A DNA stretch of 64,000 bases from Notospermus geniculatus (Eukaryota > Nemertea > Pilidiophora > Heteronemertea > Lineidae), in NCBI GenBank assembly GCA_002633025.1, contig NMRB01000981.1, positions 165,737 through 229,736 of the forward strand. The letters are read 5' to 3'. A program made the position numbers and the translations under genes. Positions 12,001 to 21,317 of this stretch are shown piece after piece (the stretch's first letter is position 1; every line of letters starts with the position of its first letter). The notes beneath the pieces are model-generated. The model saw only the letters and a list, made by a program, of their open reading frames with translations, ran no database searches and was not told the origin of the DNA.

Positions 12001-15000
12001 TAAATGTCTGGGGGTAAGTATCGGGAAGGTGAATGTCAAGGGGGTAAATGTCCCAGAATCAGAGTTGAACTCCTGATTTAGCAGGGTGCGAAGTTATACC
12101 TTTTCTTATCAGAGGTTGAATGCCCTGCCTTTTGTTGATGTAAACTACCGGTAATGCATTTTCCATTTGCCTTGCCCTGTTTTTCTGCAGTTCCCTTTTC
12201 CTGCCCTATCTTTTGACATTTCTGGTTGAAACACTGTAAAGTTATGGTAGAATTTTAGAGAAATCATCACCATAACAAATATACTCAAAAGATTGCCTCA
12301 AAGTCATGCTATTCATAATCTTTCAGATTAAGAGAGAATCCAAGATTCTACATTCTTTGGTCAAGTACACCTTACCAAGGGTTGGCTGGGGTGTCAAGAA
12401 ACTTAATTTAGCCAACTCCAAGGCCCTCACAAATGGTTTGGTAAGTTCATGTTCCTTTTCTGTGATTACTCAGTCAACATCTGACACCACCATGGTGATT
12501 GAAACTTAAGATGAATCGGTCAGTCAATGAAGTTCAAGATAACTTGAGCAATTGAAGAATGTTTTCAGTGCTATATGTGACCTTCCACAGCAAAACCAGG
12601 TCCATGTCACTCAAAGCTTGCAGTTCGAGACCAAAATGTTTGCCAGTTTCAATACAGTCTGTCTATTATGAAATCTGAAACAATCTGTTTCTTCCATTCT
12701 CTCCTGGTGTCATCTTATTCTTAGTTTGTTTATGCTCAACTTCTGAGCGACATGCGGCTTGTTTTGCTGTGGAAGGTCACATATTAATGACATTACGGCA
12801 TCTTTCTTTACACATCATGTTAATGAGAAGTTGTTTCTGTTTATAGCTGTTCAAGATGCTGTCTCATTGTCCAAACTTAGATCACCTGATCTTGACTCAG
12901 ACAACTGTCTCTGATAGTGCGTTCAAAGGGTAAGCATGCAAAGGAAATATCCTTTATGTATAATGGCTTTTCTGGTTCAGAGTTCATGACCAGCCCAGTG
13001 GTCATTTGTTCTGCCTATGACAGCAAATCTGCAATTTTGTTATGTTTCTTGGGTTTAAATCCCACTACCAGGCTCCACTTGCTACTGAAAATATCCAATG
13101 ATCAGGTTGCATCGAAGTAGGCTGAAAAACCCAAGTGAAGAACTTCAACCTTGAGACTAGAGTTATTGCCAATGTTTATTTGGGAGTCACGTATTTTCAT
13201 CATTTGCATTTTTCAGGCTCATCAAGCATGGCACTTGTGGCAAACTGAAATCTCTCATTCTGTCTGGTTGTGCCAACATCACAGACGTGACCCTCATACG
13301 ATTTGCAAAGGCCTTAAAACAGAACAACACCTTGGAAAGTAAAGGCGTGCAAGATGGGGTAGAAAAAGCAGATGAAGTGTCCAGCAGCGTACGCAAAAAA
13401 ATTTGGACTAATTCAGAACGTGAAGGTGAAAATACCAAATCTGGCTCAGATGATTTTAGTGATGACGTGGCAGAGGTGTCTGATGATAGTGGTATTGATG
13501 CCAAGACATGTGCTGACCCAAACGAGGTCAACTGCAGCGAACTCAGTTGTACCAGCATCACTAATGTTGCCTGTAGACAAAACCCGGACTCTGTGAAGCA
13601 GAATTACACCATGGGAAATGTTGGTGAGGTTGAAAACATCCAGGAAGATGTTGATGAAGATGAAAGTGTCCACAATGGACAGAAGGAATTTTGGACTAAA
13701 TTGGAACAAGAACTTGAAGATGATGAGTCAGTCTGCGGGGATTCCGATGTTGTTATGGAAAGAATGTGTGATGATGACACCCTTGTTGACAAGCCTTCAG
13801 CGGATGAGGACACCAATTGCTGTGAATTTGGTTGTGGATGTCGAATTGGCTTGAATCTTGGAATTAGACTGAATGCCAGTGATGTCAATCTGACCAAATA
13901 CAGCGGTGACACCGTTCCGGCTGCTGGGGAGGTTCGTTCCGATGTTGCTGTGTTGAGGAAGGTTGCATCAGAACCATTGTTCGGTAATGATGCAGAGGGA
14001 AATGGGGAGAATGGTCCGAAGTCCTCGTACCTGGAGTTGGACTCCCCTGATCCGGATTCTAAACCTCCTGATTGGCCATTGGTGGATTTGGAAGAATGCG
14101 CTGACGGGTTTTTTCGCCAGGCAGATGGGGCGTTGAGGCGTGCCAGCAACTGCAACGATCCACGATGTGTTAAGTTTGTCAACAAGAACGAGGAAACGAA
14201 TGGAGAAAAATGGATGAAGATAATAATGGAAGACGAATTTGCGGAGAACGTTCCGCTTGCTGTGTCTGGTGATCGTGACAAGGGACCTCCTGGGCCTGGT
14301 GATCTGGAGGTCGAATCTGTGGAAGTTGGTCATCTGGAAGCATCGGAAGGAAGCAGCGTCGATGAAAATGGAAATGGTCCTGGGGTTTTGTTCCCCCCAT
14401 GTTTTAATGTGCTAGGTGGGCGTCCACCGGATAACTGTGATGGTATGAGAGGTGCTAATGAAAAAGACAGTGCGAGAGGGAAGTCTGTGATGTGCCCAAA
14501 AGATGGCAGTATGTGCGAGGAAGAAGATTGGGGCGGGGATGATGGCAGAGAAGTTCCGGTCCAAGCCAGCTCTGGCCGAAGCCCGGTAGCAGGAATTTGT
14601 TGCAAAGTTTTGGACGAGCTCCAGGCCTCGAAGAGTCCCACAGCTCCATCTGGTGGCCATGGCGAAGTACAAGAAAGTGTTGCTGCACGGCGACAAGAAC
14701 CAGGGGCACAGCTGACTTCTCTTATTCGCAATACCAATCATCCAAGTGATGCCCAGTCTGATATCAGGGCTGGAGCTCACAGGTTGAAACCTGAAAGACT
14801 ATTTTCAGATGAGAATCTGAAAAGGACGTTTGACCGAGATCCATTTTATGTGGATCTAGGTTATGTATCTGAAACCTCGTTGGCGTGGACCCCAAGATTC
14901 CTGGAGCATCTGAATCTGTCTGGCTGCTTTAGGATTACTGATGCTGGATTAAGGTGAGATGGGCTTCTTTCGTATGCTGTTCATAATCTTTCATAGAACA

Positions 15001-15634
15001 AGGAATGTTTTCACTTTGGTAGCTCCAACTGGTCATTGTAGGTATTGGGACATGAACCCATCATAATCTGAAATTGCAAGCTAAACTTCACTTGTTTCCA
15101 AATCCAAGTGTCCCTAAGTAAAACACCTAACATAACACTGACATGTACTTGCGACTTTCCACCAAGAAGAATAAACTGATACCAGGTCTTTCTGGGAAGC
15201 TATCTTTTGATGATCTAGCGATAGTTCATCCTCGGGTAGGGAACAGCTGCTATTAAACTTCGAGTCCCTCAAATGTGAGGAGGTTCAGGAAACCTACACA
15301 TGTCTTCAGAGAGTAAAACGGTTCATACTTGCTCAAGCAGCACCAACTGTTGGGAACCAGGGACACTGCTGACTACTCAAAATTCTGTTTCAGGTCACTC
15401 ATAGAGGATGGTGGTCTTCCGAACCTCCGCTCTCTGGACCTCAGTGGCTGTTCCAACATCAGTGCTGCTGGCCTGACGGATTTGGTCCAAGGATGTCCGA
15501 AACTTGACCACGAGAAGTTCTTCTATTGCGACAACATTGTGAATGGACCTCTCGCTTCGCTGGCTAACGGATGTCAGAATGTGGCTTGTTCTAGGAGGGT
15601 CTGCTGCCGTTCGGCATTTTATTTGTATAATTGA
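8992..15634 (+). CDS. FBXL5: FBXL5, iron-sensing F-box/LRR protein (nine coding exons)
   Basis: Exons: 8992-9075, 9651-9986, 10343-10481, 10624-10821, 11565-11737, 12327-12440, 12847-12929, 13217-14953, 15394-15634. All junctions are GT-AG, phases agree, and the sum (3105 nt) gives 1034 residues plus stop. Domains in order: hemerythrin-like (about 1-160), F-box (about 203-245), acidic linker (about 253-305), leucine-rich repeats (about 311-411), a huge acidic insert (about 412-930), then the last LRRs and a cysteine-rich tail. Expected metal ligands are present: H15, H57, E58, E61, H87, H134, E138. The tail keeps [12 protein letters not shown] and VCCR, matching the cysteines that hold the 2Fe-2S cluster in vertebrate FBXL5. 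In vertebrates, SCF-FBXL5 ubiquitinates IRP2 when iron and oxygen are sufficient. Human FBXL5 is about 691 residues; the difference is almost all in exon 8. The duplicated 3' exons at 17526-19436 complicate the gene's end. Confidence 0.93.
9651..9986 (+). CDS. FBXL5: FBXL5 exon 2: hemerythrin helices
   Basis: Acceptor TCCATTTCAG ends at 9650. The 112 codons hold the HEQIE motif (H57, E58, E61), CHKDN with H87, and PHMKEEEE with H134 and E138, the expected di-iron ligands. Numbering is 7-8 residues beyond human because of small insertions between helices. Donor GAG|GTAAAG. Confidence 0.93.
10102..10115. promoter_or_regulatory. Palindromic X-box GTAACCATGGTAAC in FBXL5 intron 2
   Basis: A perfect palindromic match to the RFX consensus lies between exons 2 and 3. 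The same 14-mer occurs at 49582-49595. It may be an intronic RFX site or part of an unrecognised repeat. Confidence 0.35.
10343..10481 (+). CDS. FBXL5: FBXL5 exon 3: end of hemerythrin domain
   Basis: Acceptor TTTTCAAG ends at 10342. It encodes [20 protein letters not shown] and following residues, the conserved last helix that closes the hemerythrin fold, then a short charged linker. It ends one base into a codon at TCAG|GTAACT. Confidence 0.9.
10624..10821 (+). CDS. FBXL5: FBXL5 exon 4: F-box
   Basis: Acceptor TTTTTCAG ends at 10623. The exon contains the F-box: [20 protein letters not shown] then [20 protein letters not shown] (about residues 203-243). This segment binds SKP1 to join the SCF ligase. 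Donor CAAG|GTATGT at 10822. Confidence 0.93.
10912..11303. mobile_element. piggyBac-like MITE in FBXL5 intron 4
   Basis: Termini CTCTGTCAGTGCCA and TGGCACTGAAAAAG form inverted repeats, with TTAA on both sides (10908-10911 and 11304-11307). TTAA duplication is diagnostic of piggyBac-type insertion. The 392-bp interior has no transposase. Confidence 0.65.
11565..11737 (+). CDS. FBXL5: FBXL5 exon 5: acidic linker
   Basis: Acceptor CTTCCTAG ends at 11564. After GDWHHG the exon is dominated by Asp, Glu and Ser, including [14 protein letters not shown], which parallels the DEDADIDES stretch of vertebrate FBXL5. Donor CTG|GTAGGT at 11738, phase 0. Confidence 0.9.
11861..12054. repeat. Palindromic minisatellite in FBXL5 intron 5
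   Basis: The left half repeats units such as GGACATTTACCCC and GGACACTTACCCC, and the right half carries the complement (GGGGGTAAATGTC). The whole can fold into one long hairpin centred near 11970. It lies between exons 5 and 6. Confidence 0.7.
12327..12440 (+). CDS. FBXL5: FBXL5 exon 6: first leucine-rich repeat
   Basis: Acceptor ATCTTTCAG ends at 12326. It encodes [20 protein letters not shown] and [13 protein letters not shown], the start of the LRR substrate-binding domain. 38 codons, phase 0; donor TTG|GTAAGT. Confidence 0.9.
12574..12785. mobile_element. MITE with GTGACC termini, copy 1 (FBXL5 intron 6)
   Basis: It begins TATGTGACCTTCCACAGCAA and ends with the complement. A diverged second copy sharing the internal CTTCCATTCTCTCCTGGTG phrase is at 50662-50870. 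Confidence 0.65.
12847..12929 (+). CDS. FBXL5: FBXL5 exon 7: leucine-rich repeat
   Basis: Acceptor TTTATAG ends at 12846. It encodes [20 protein letters not shown] and VSDSAFKG, close to the CPNLEHLDLTQTDISDSAF segment of vertebrate FBXL5. The donor AAAGG|GTAAGC leaves two bases of a codon. Confidence 0.9.
12985..13075 (+). repeat. Possible tRNA-like SINE remnant (FBXL5 intron 7)
   Basis: CAGCCCAGTGG (12991) resembles a pol III A box and GGGTTTAAATCCC (13051) a B box. The 60-bp spacing is longer than in a tRNA. Weak call. Confidence 0.25.
13217..14953 (+). CDS. FBXL5: FBXL5 exon 8: LRR, large acidic insert, LRR
   Basis: This 1737-bp exon starts with an LRR ([20 protein letters not shown]) and ends with another ([18 protein letters not shown]). 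Between them about 520 residues are rich in Asp, Glu, Ser and Gly, with scattered Cys pairs such as CCEFGCGC and CNDPRC. The vertebrate protein has a much shorter insert at this point. The exon stays open throughout and its donor (AAG|GTGAGA at 14954) joins exon 9 in frame, so it is coding. Bases 13725 onward are repeated at 17526-18754. Confidence 0.88.
15394..15634 (+). CDS. FBXL5: FBXL5 exon 9: last LRR and Fe-S cysteines
   Basis: Acceptor TCTGTTTCAG ends at 15393. It encodes [20 protein letters not shown], then [13 protein letters not shown] and RRVCCRS, matching in spacing the C-terminal cysteines that ligate the 2Fe-2S cluster in vertebrate FBXL5. It ends in a stop at 15632-15634 after a short divergent tail (AFYLYN). 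A duplicate is at 19196-19436. Confidence 0.9.
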
Positions 15635-15699
15635 TCAGGTATGATTTACACTGTAGCGCTTGGCTTGCTCAAGATTTTGCATCTGAAATTGAAAAGTTG

Positions 15700-15901
15700 A
15701 AAGGGGCTGTTCATTTTTTCACTTGAGGCAACTGAGTTGTGATCCTCGGAAAAACGGAAAAGCTATGCACTTGCAAACTTCAAGGATTATTTGTTGTACT
15801 GTACAGAACGATTCCTGCAATTTGTAGCTTTATAGCTTTCTCCATTTTCTCAAGGATCACAACTCAAATTCCTCAATTGACGAAAATGAACAGCCCCTTT
15901 T
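15700..15901. mobile_element. MITE with AAGGGGCTGTTCATTTT termini, copy 1
   Basis: Inverted ends AAAGGGGCTGTTCATTTT and GAAAATGAACAGCCCCTTT enclose about 200 bp with internal inverted GTTGTGATCCT. The duplicate copy is at 19502-19703 and an independent third copy at 23878-24084. Confidence 0.7.
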
Positions 15902-16979
15902 GTGTATGGAGGTCCATGCCCAAGCCCCTGCTGCCATCTATTGCCAGACAGTTGTACTAAAAGTTTGTTGTCTGGTAACCAAGCATTGCCAGGGAGCCCA
16001 GGTTTGTTGGCTTTCTGAATGTTTGTATACAAGTAGTGAATACCGCGTGAGTTTATGACACCAAGCGGGATTGAAGGCTAGCATTGAAAGGTTTTCCCGC
16101 TGAGATTTTACATAATGAGCTTTTGTTGTGGATTTTAAATGGGTGTAGTGATTAGACCATTTATAAAGGAATGACTATAGTCTGTCCGTAAAATATCCAT
16201 TCCTGGGGTTATGAGAGGTGATGTATCAGCATGTGTTCTCATGCTTCACCCAGGAGGCACAATGTTCAAACATTCCGATGATATTGGTAGGAATTCTGTG
16301 GAAAATGAGCAGACAAAAAACACTATCAAATGGACTTGCTTACTCAGGATCTGAAATCCTGTGTTGGATATTTCCAAAACTGAGTGTAATGTTATAAACT
16401 AGGGCATGCAAACTAATCTCTGACAACCTATGATGAATCCACAACCTTTGGGTATTATGCTGTTGTTTGAATGAGTGATTGGATGGTATTATATCCAAAT
16501 TTAATGACTTATTTGGTTGGCTTTATGGAAAATTTTCTGCTAGAAGTACAAGCAGTGTGAAGTCTGCTGTTTTGACACCTAGTTTGATGAAATGGGCATA
16601 GAATTTTGACTAGAACTTAGTTCTAGTCAAAATACATGTACTATACTTGAAAAGTATATCCAGTAGGCTTATGTGTGGAGATAACTGAGCATTACATGGC
16701 TTTATAATATATAGTTCTGCATGAACCTTAACGTGTATACCAGTACTCATACAGTGTTCGAAAATTGCTGGTTTATTCACTGTTTGCGATCGTGAATCAA
16801 GACTCTGCTAATGAATGCAATTGTGAGATCGCAATTTGGCGATAAAAAAGTCACTTTTAAATTGCATTTATTTGCAAAAGTCTAACATGTCTAAATCAAG
16901 GCCTACTTTGTACTTCCTGACAGACACTCAGATGCCAGGAAATCGCTTCTTCCACAGCCTCTGATTTCAAACTTTTTCT

Positions 16980-17206
16980 CAGGGCTTGAAATAAGCTGTG
17001 GCCATTTTCCAAAACACCCTTACTGGCCCTCTAAAATGATTCTTGTCCAAGATCATGGATGGCCAACTTCAGCTGACCCAGTTCATTATTGCATCAATCA
17101 AATGAAGGCACACAATAGGCCTAGGGTCAGCCAGCCATGGCCCTGGGCACTTTAGAGGGCCAGTAAGGGTGTTTTAGTAATTGGCCACAGCTTATTTCAA
17201 GCCCTG
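16980..17206. mobile_element. hAT-like MITE (CAGGGCTTGAAAT), copy 1
   Basis: Termini are CAGGGCTTGAAATAAGCTG and its complement CAGCTTATTTCAAGCCCTG, extended to about 55-bp arms. TTTTCT lies directly outside both ends and may be part of the target duplication. CAGGGCTTGAAAT-type ends are typical of hAT elements. Confidence 0.75.
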
Positions 17207-17525
17207 TTTTCTGGGGGAGGCTCCCCCTAATCAGGGCGCACCTCCGACACGCATGGTCATGGCGAATGACATTTCAATCCAACTCGCGAGTCGGCCTTTC
17301 GTGGCTTACTTTTCGAGCACTGTATGTCATATTGTAGAAACTCAGCGAGGGGTCCAATTTTCCTCCATTAAAATAAGCCTAAAGGATTCATGGTCGGGTT
17401 CAACAAGCCCTTGTTAATGTTAGTATGATTTTAAGGTATCCAGCTGTTTTTGTGGAATTTGTCCTTTTAGGTAGCTATGTAAAGTGATACAATGTTCAAA
17501 ATCCCTTTGAGAATCTGGTCATTAN

Positions 17526-18754
17526 GAGTCCGTCTGCGGGGATTCCGATGTTGTTATGGAAAGAATGTGTGATGATGACACCCTTGTTGACAAGACTTCA
17601 GCAGATGAGGACACCAATTGCTGTGAATTCGGTTGCGGATGTCGTATTGGCTTGAATCTTGGAATTAGACTGAATGCCAGTGATGTCAATTTGACCAAAT
17701 ACAGCGGTGACACCGTTCCGGCTGCTGGGGAGGTTTGTTCCGATGTTGCTGTATTAAGGAAGGTTGCATCAGAACCACTCTTCGGTAATGATGCAGAGGG
17801 AAATGGTGAGAATGGTCCGAAGTCCTCGTATCTGGAGTTGGACTCCCCTGATCCGGATTCTAAACCTCCTGATTGGCCATTGGTGGATTTGGAAGAATGC
17901 GCTGATGGTTTTTTTCGCCAGGCAGATGGGGCGTTGAGGCGTGCCAGCAACTGCAACGATCCACGATGTGTTAAGTTTGTCAACAAGAACGAGGAAACGA
18001 ATGGAGAAAAATGGATGAAGATCATAATGGAAGACGAATTTGCGGAGAACGTTCCGCTTGCCGTGTCTGGTGATCGTGACAAGGGACCTCCTGAGCCTGG
18101 TGATCTGGAGGTCGAATCTGTGGAAGTTGGTCATCTGGAAGCATCGGAAGGAAGCAGTGTGGATGAAAATGGGAATGGTCCTGGGGGTTTGTTCCTCCCA
18201 TGTTTTAATGTGCTAGGTGGGCGTCCACCGGATAACTGTGATGGTATGAGAGGTGCTAATGAAAAAGACAGTGCGAGAGGGAAGTCTGTGATGTGCCCAA
18301 AAGGTGGCAGTATGTGCGAGGAAGAAGATTGGGGCGGGGATGATGGCAGAGAAGTTCCGGTCCAAGCCAGTTCTGGCCGAAGCCCGGTAGCAGGAATTTG
18401 TTGCAAAGTTCTGGACGAACTCCAGTCCTCGAAGAATCCCACAGCCCCATCTGGTGGCCATGGTGAAGTACAAGAAAGTGTTGCTGCACGGCGACAAGAA
18501 CCAGGGGCACAGCTGACTTCTCTTATTCGCAATACCAATCATCCAAGTGATGCCCAGTCTGATATCAGGGCTGGAGCTCACAGGTTGAAACCTGAAAGAC
18601 TATTTTCAGATGAGAATCTGAAAAGGACGTTTGACCGAGATCCATTTTATATGGATCTCGGTTATGTATCTGAAACCTCGATGGCGTGGACCCCAAGACT
18701 CCTGGAGCATCTGAATCTGTCTGGCTGCTTTAGGATTACTGATGCTGGATTAAG
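17526..18754 (+). pseudogene. FBXL5: Duplicate partial FBXL5 exon 8
   Basis: This is the 3' 1229 bp of exon 8 with the same donor (TAAG|GTGAGA). It has no acceptor: its left edge is the N at 17525 and the sequence before it is downstream non-coding DNA. The frame is open, with 11 residue differences in about 400 from unit 1 (for example P to T, R to C and V to M changes). If the order is real this would be an orphan half-exon. It is more likely the second allele of the same exon. Confidence 0.75.
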
Positions 18755-19195
18755 GTGAGATGGGCTTCTTTCGTATGCTGTTCATAATCTTTCGTAGAAC
18801 AAGGAATGTTTTCACTTCCGTAGCTCCAACTGGTCATTGTAGGTATTGGGACATGAACCCATCATAATCTGAAATTGCAAGCTAAACTTCACTTATTTCC
18901 AAATCCAAGTGTCCCTAAGTAAAACACCTAACATAACACTGACATGTACTTGCGTCTTTCCACCAAGAACAATAAACTGATACCAGGTCTTTCTGGGAAG
19001 CTATCTTTTGATGATCTAGCGATAGTTCATCCTGGGGTAGGGAACAGCTGCTATTTAACTTTGAGTCCCTCAAATGTGAGGAGGTTCAGGAAACCCTACA
19101 GATGTTTTCAGAGAGTAAAATGGTTCATACTTGCTCAAGCAGCACCAACTGTCGGGAACCAGGGGCACTGCTGACTACTCAAAATTCTGTTTCAG

Positions 19196-19436
19196 GTCAC
19201 TCACAGAGGATGGTGGTCTTCCAGACCTCCGCTCTCTGGACCTCAGTGGCTGTTCCAACATCAGTGCTGCTGGCCTGACGGATTTGGTCCAAGGATGTCC
19301 GAAACTTGACCACGAGAAGTTCTTCTATTGCGACAACATCGTGAATGGACCTCTCGCTTCGCTGGCTAACGGATGTCAGAATGTGGCTTGTTCTAGGAGG
19401 GTCTGCTGCCGTTCGGCATTTTATTTGTATAATTGA
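19196..19436 (+). pseudogene. FBXL5: Duplicate FBXL5 exon 9
   Basis: The 241-bp exon is intact with the TTCTGTTTCAG acceptor, all the FYCDN / GCQNVAC / VCCR cysteines and the same stop. It differs from 15394-15634 at two residues (I to T and N to D near its start). It could serve as an alternative last exon if the duplication is real. Confidence 0.75.
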
Positions 19437-19501
19437 TCAGGTATGATTTACACTGTAGCGCTTGGCTTGCTCAAGATTTTGCATCTGAAATTGAAAAGTT
19501 G

Positions 19502-19703
19502 AAAGGGGCTGTTCATTTTTTCACTTGAGGCAACTGAGTTGTGGTCCTTGGGAAAACAGAAAAGCTATCCACTTGCAAACTTCAAGGATTATTTGTTGTA
19601 CTATACAGAACGATTCCTGCAATTTGTAGCTTTATAGCTTTCTCCATTTTCTCAAGGATCACAACTCAAATTCCTCAATTTTACGAAAATGAACAGCCCC
19701 TTT
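19502..19703. mobile_element. MITE with AAGGGGCTGTTCATTTT termini, duplicate copy
   Basis: This is the sister of 15700-15901 inside the second duplication unit, with a few substitutions. Confidence 0.7.
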
Positions 19704-20773
19704 TGTGTATGGAGGTCCATGCCCAAGCCCCTGCTGCCATCTATTGCCAGACAGTTGTACTAAAAGTTTGTTGTCTGGTAACCAAGCATTGCCAGGGAGC
19801 CCAGGTTTGTTGGCTTTCTGAATGTTTGTATACAAGTAGTGAATACTGCGTGAGTTTATGACACCAAGCGGGATTGAAGGCTAGCATTGAAAGGTTTCCC
19901 CGCTGAGATTTTACATAATGAGCTTTTGTTGTGGATTTTAAATGGGTGTAGTGATTAGACCATTTATAAAGGAATGACTATAGTCTGTCCGTAAAATATC
20001 CATTCCTGGGGTTATGAGAGGTGCTGTATCAGCATGTGTTCTCATTGCTTCACCCAGGAGGTACAATGTCCAAACATTCTGATGATATTGGTAGGAATTC
20101 TGCAGATAAAGAGCAGAAAAAATACTGTCCAAAGGACTTGCCAACTTAGGATCTGAAATCCTGTGTTGGATATTTCCAAAACTGAGTGTAATGTTATAAA
20201 CTAGGGCATGCAAACTAATCTCTGACAACCTATGATGAATCCACAACCTTTGGGTATTATGCTGTTGTTTGAATGAGTGATTGGATGGTATTATATCCAA
20301 ATTTAATGACTTATTTGGTTGGCTTTATGGAAAATTTCTGCTAGAAGTACAAGCAGTGTGAAGTCTGCTGTTTCGACACCTAGTTTGATGAAATGGGCAT
20401 AGAATTTTGACTAGAACTTAGTTCTAGTCAAAATTCTATAGTTGAATTGAAAAGTATATCCAGTAGGCTTATGTGTGGAGATAACTGAGCATTACATGGC
20501 TTTATAATAGATACTTCTGCATGAACCTCAACGGGTATACCAGTACTCATACAGTGTTCGAAAATTGCTGGTTTATTCACTGTTTGCAATCGTGAATCAA
20601 GACTCTGAATGCAATTGTGAGATCGCAATTTGGCGATAAAAAAGTCACTTTTAAATTGAATTTATTTGCAAAAGTCTTACATGTCTAAATCAAGGCCTAC
20701 TTTGTACTTCCTGACAGACACTCAGATGCCAGGAAATCGCTTCTTCCACAGCCTCTGATTTCAAACTTTTTCT

Positions 20774-21000
20774 CAGGGCTTGAAATAAGCTGTGGCCATT
20801 TTCCAAAACACCCTTACTGGCCCTCTAAAATGATTCTTGTCCAAGATCATGGATGGCCAACTTCAGCTGACCCAGTTCATTATTGCATCAATCAAATGAA
20901 GGCACACAATAGGCCTAGGGTCAGCCAGCCATGGCCCTGGGCACTTTAGAGGGCCAGTAAGGGTGTTTTAGTAATTGGCCACAGCTTATTTCAAGCCCTG
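20774..21000. mobile_element. hAT-like MITE (CAGGGCTTGAAAT), duplicate copy
   Basis: This is the sister of 16980-17206 inside the second duplication unit and almost identical to it. Confidence 0.75.
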
Positions 21001-21317
21001 TTTTCTGGGGGAGGCTCCCCCTAATCAGGGCGCACCTCCGACACGCATGGTCATGGCGAATGACATTTCAATCCAACTCGCGAGTCGGCCTTTCGTGGCT
21101 TACTTTTCGAGCACTGTATGTCATATTGTAGAAACTCAGCGAGGGGTCCAATTTTCCTCCATTAAAATAAGCCTAAAGGATTCATGGTCGGGTTCAACAA
21201 GCCCTTGTTAATGTTAGTATGATTTTAAGGTATCCAGCTGTTTTTGTGGAATTTGTCCTTTTAGGTAGCTATGTAAAGTGATACAATGTTCAAAATCCCT
21301 TTGCGAATTTGGTCATT

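Larger units (their letters stand above)
13725..17523. repeat. 3.8-kb tandem duplication, unit 1 (FBXL5 3' end)
   Basis: This unit runs from inside exon 8 through exon 9 and about 1.9 kb downstream. It matches 17526-21317 almost base for base, with an offset of about 3801. The coding parts differ at about 13 residues in about 480. An N at 17525 marks the junction. Confidence 0.9.
17526..21317. repeat. 3.8-kb tandem duplication, unit 2
   Basis: This unit starts in mid-codon of exon 8 just after the N at 17525, and its end (GGTCATT at 21317) coincides with the point where unit 1 stops. Both reading frames are intact. The junction N and allele-like divergence suggest an uncollapsed haplotype rather than a true duplication. 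Confidence 0.9.

Noticed and set aside
13604-14281. Long antisense frames over FBXL5 exon 8 (also 14330-14780 and 17522-18581)
   Set aside because: They are shadows of the acidic, Ser-rich coding strand. They lack known domains, and the plus strand has splice and homology support.
17526-19436. A second FBXL5 gene or a novel exon duplication
   Set aside because: The copy has no 5' exons and no acceptor for its half-exon, and starts at an N. An uncollapsed allele is simpler.
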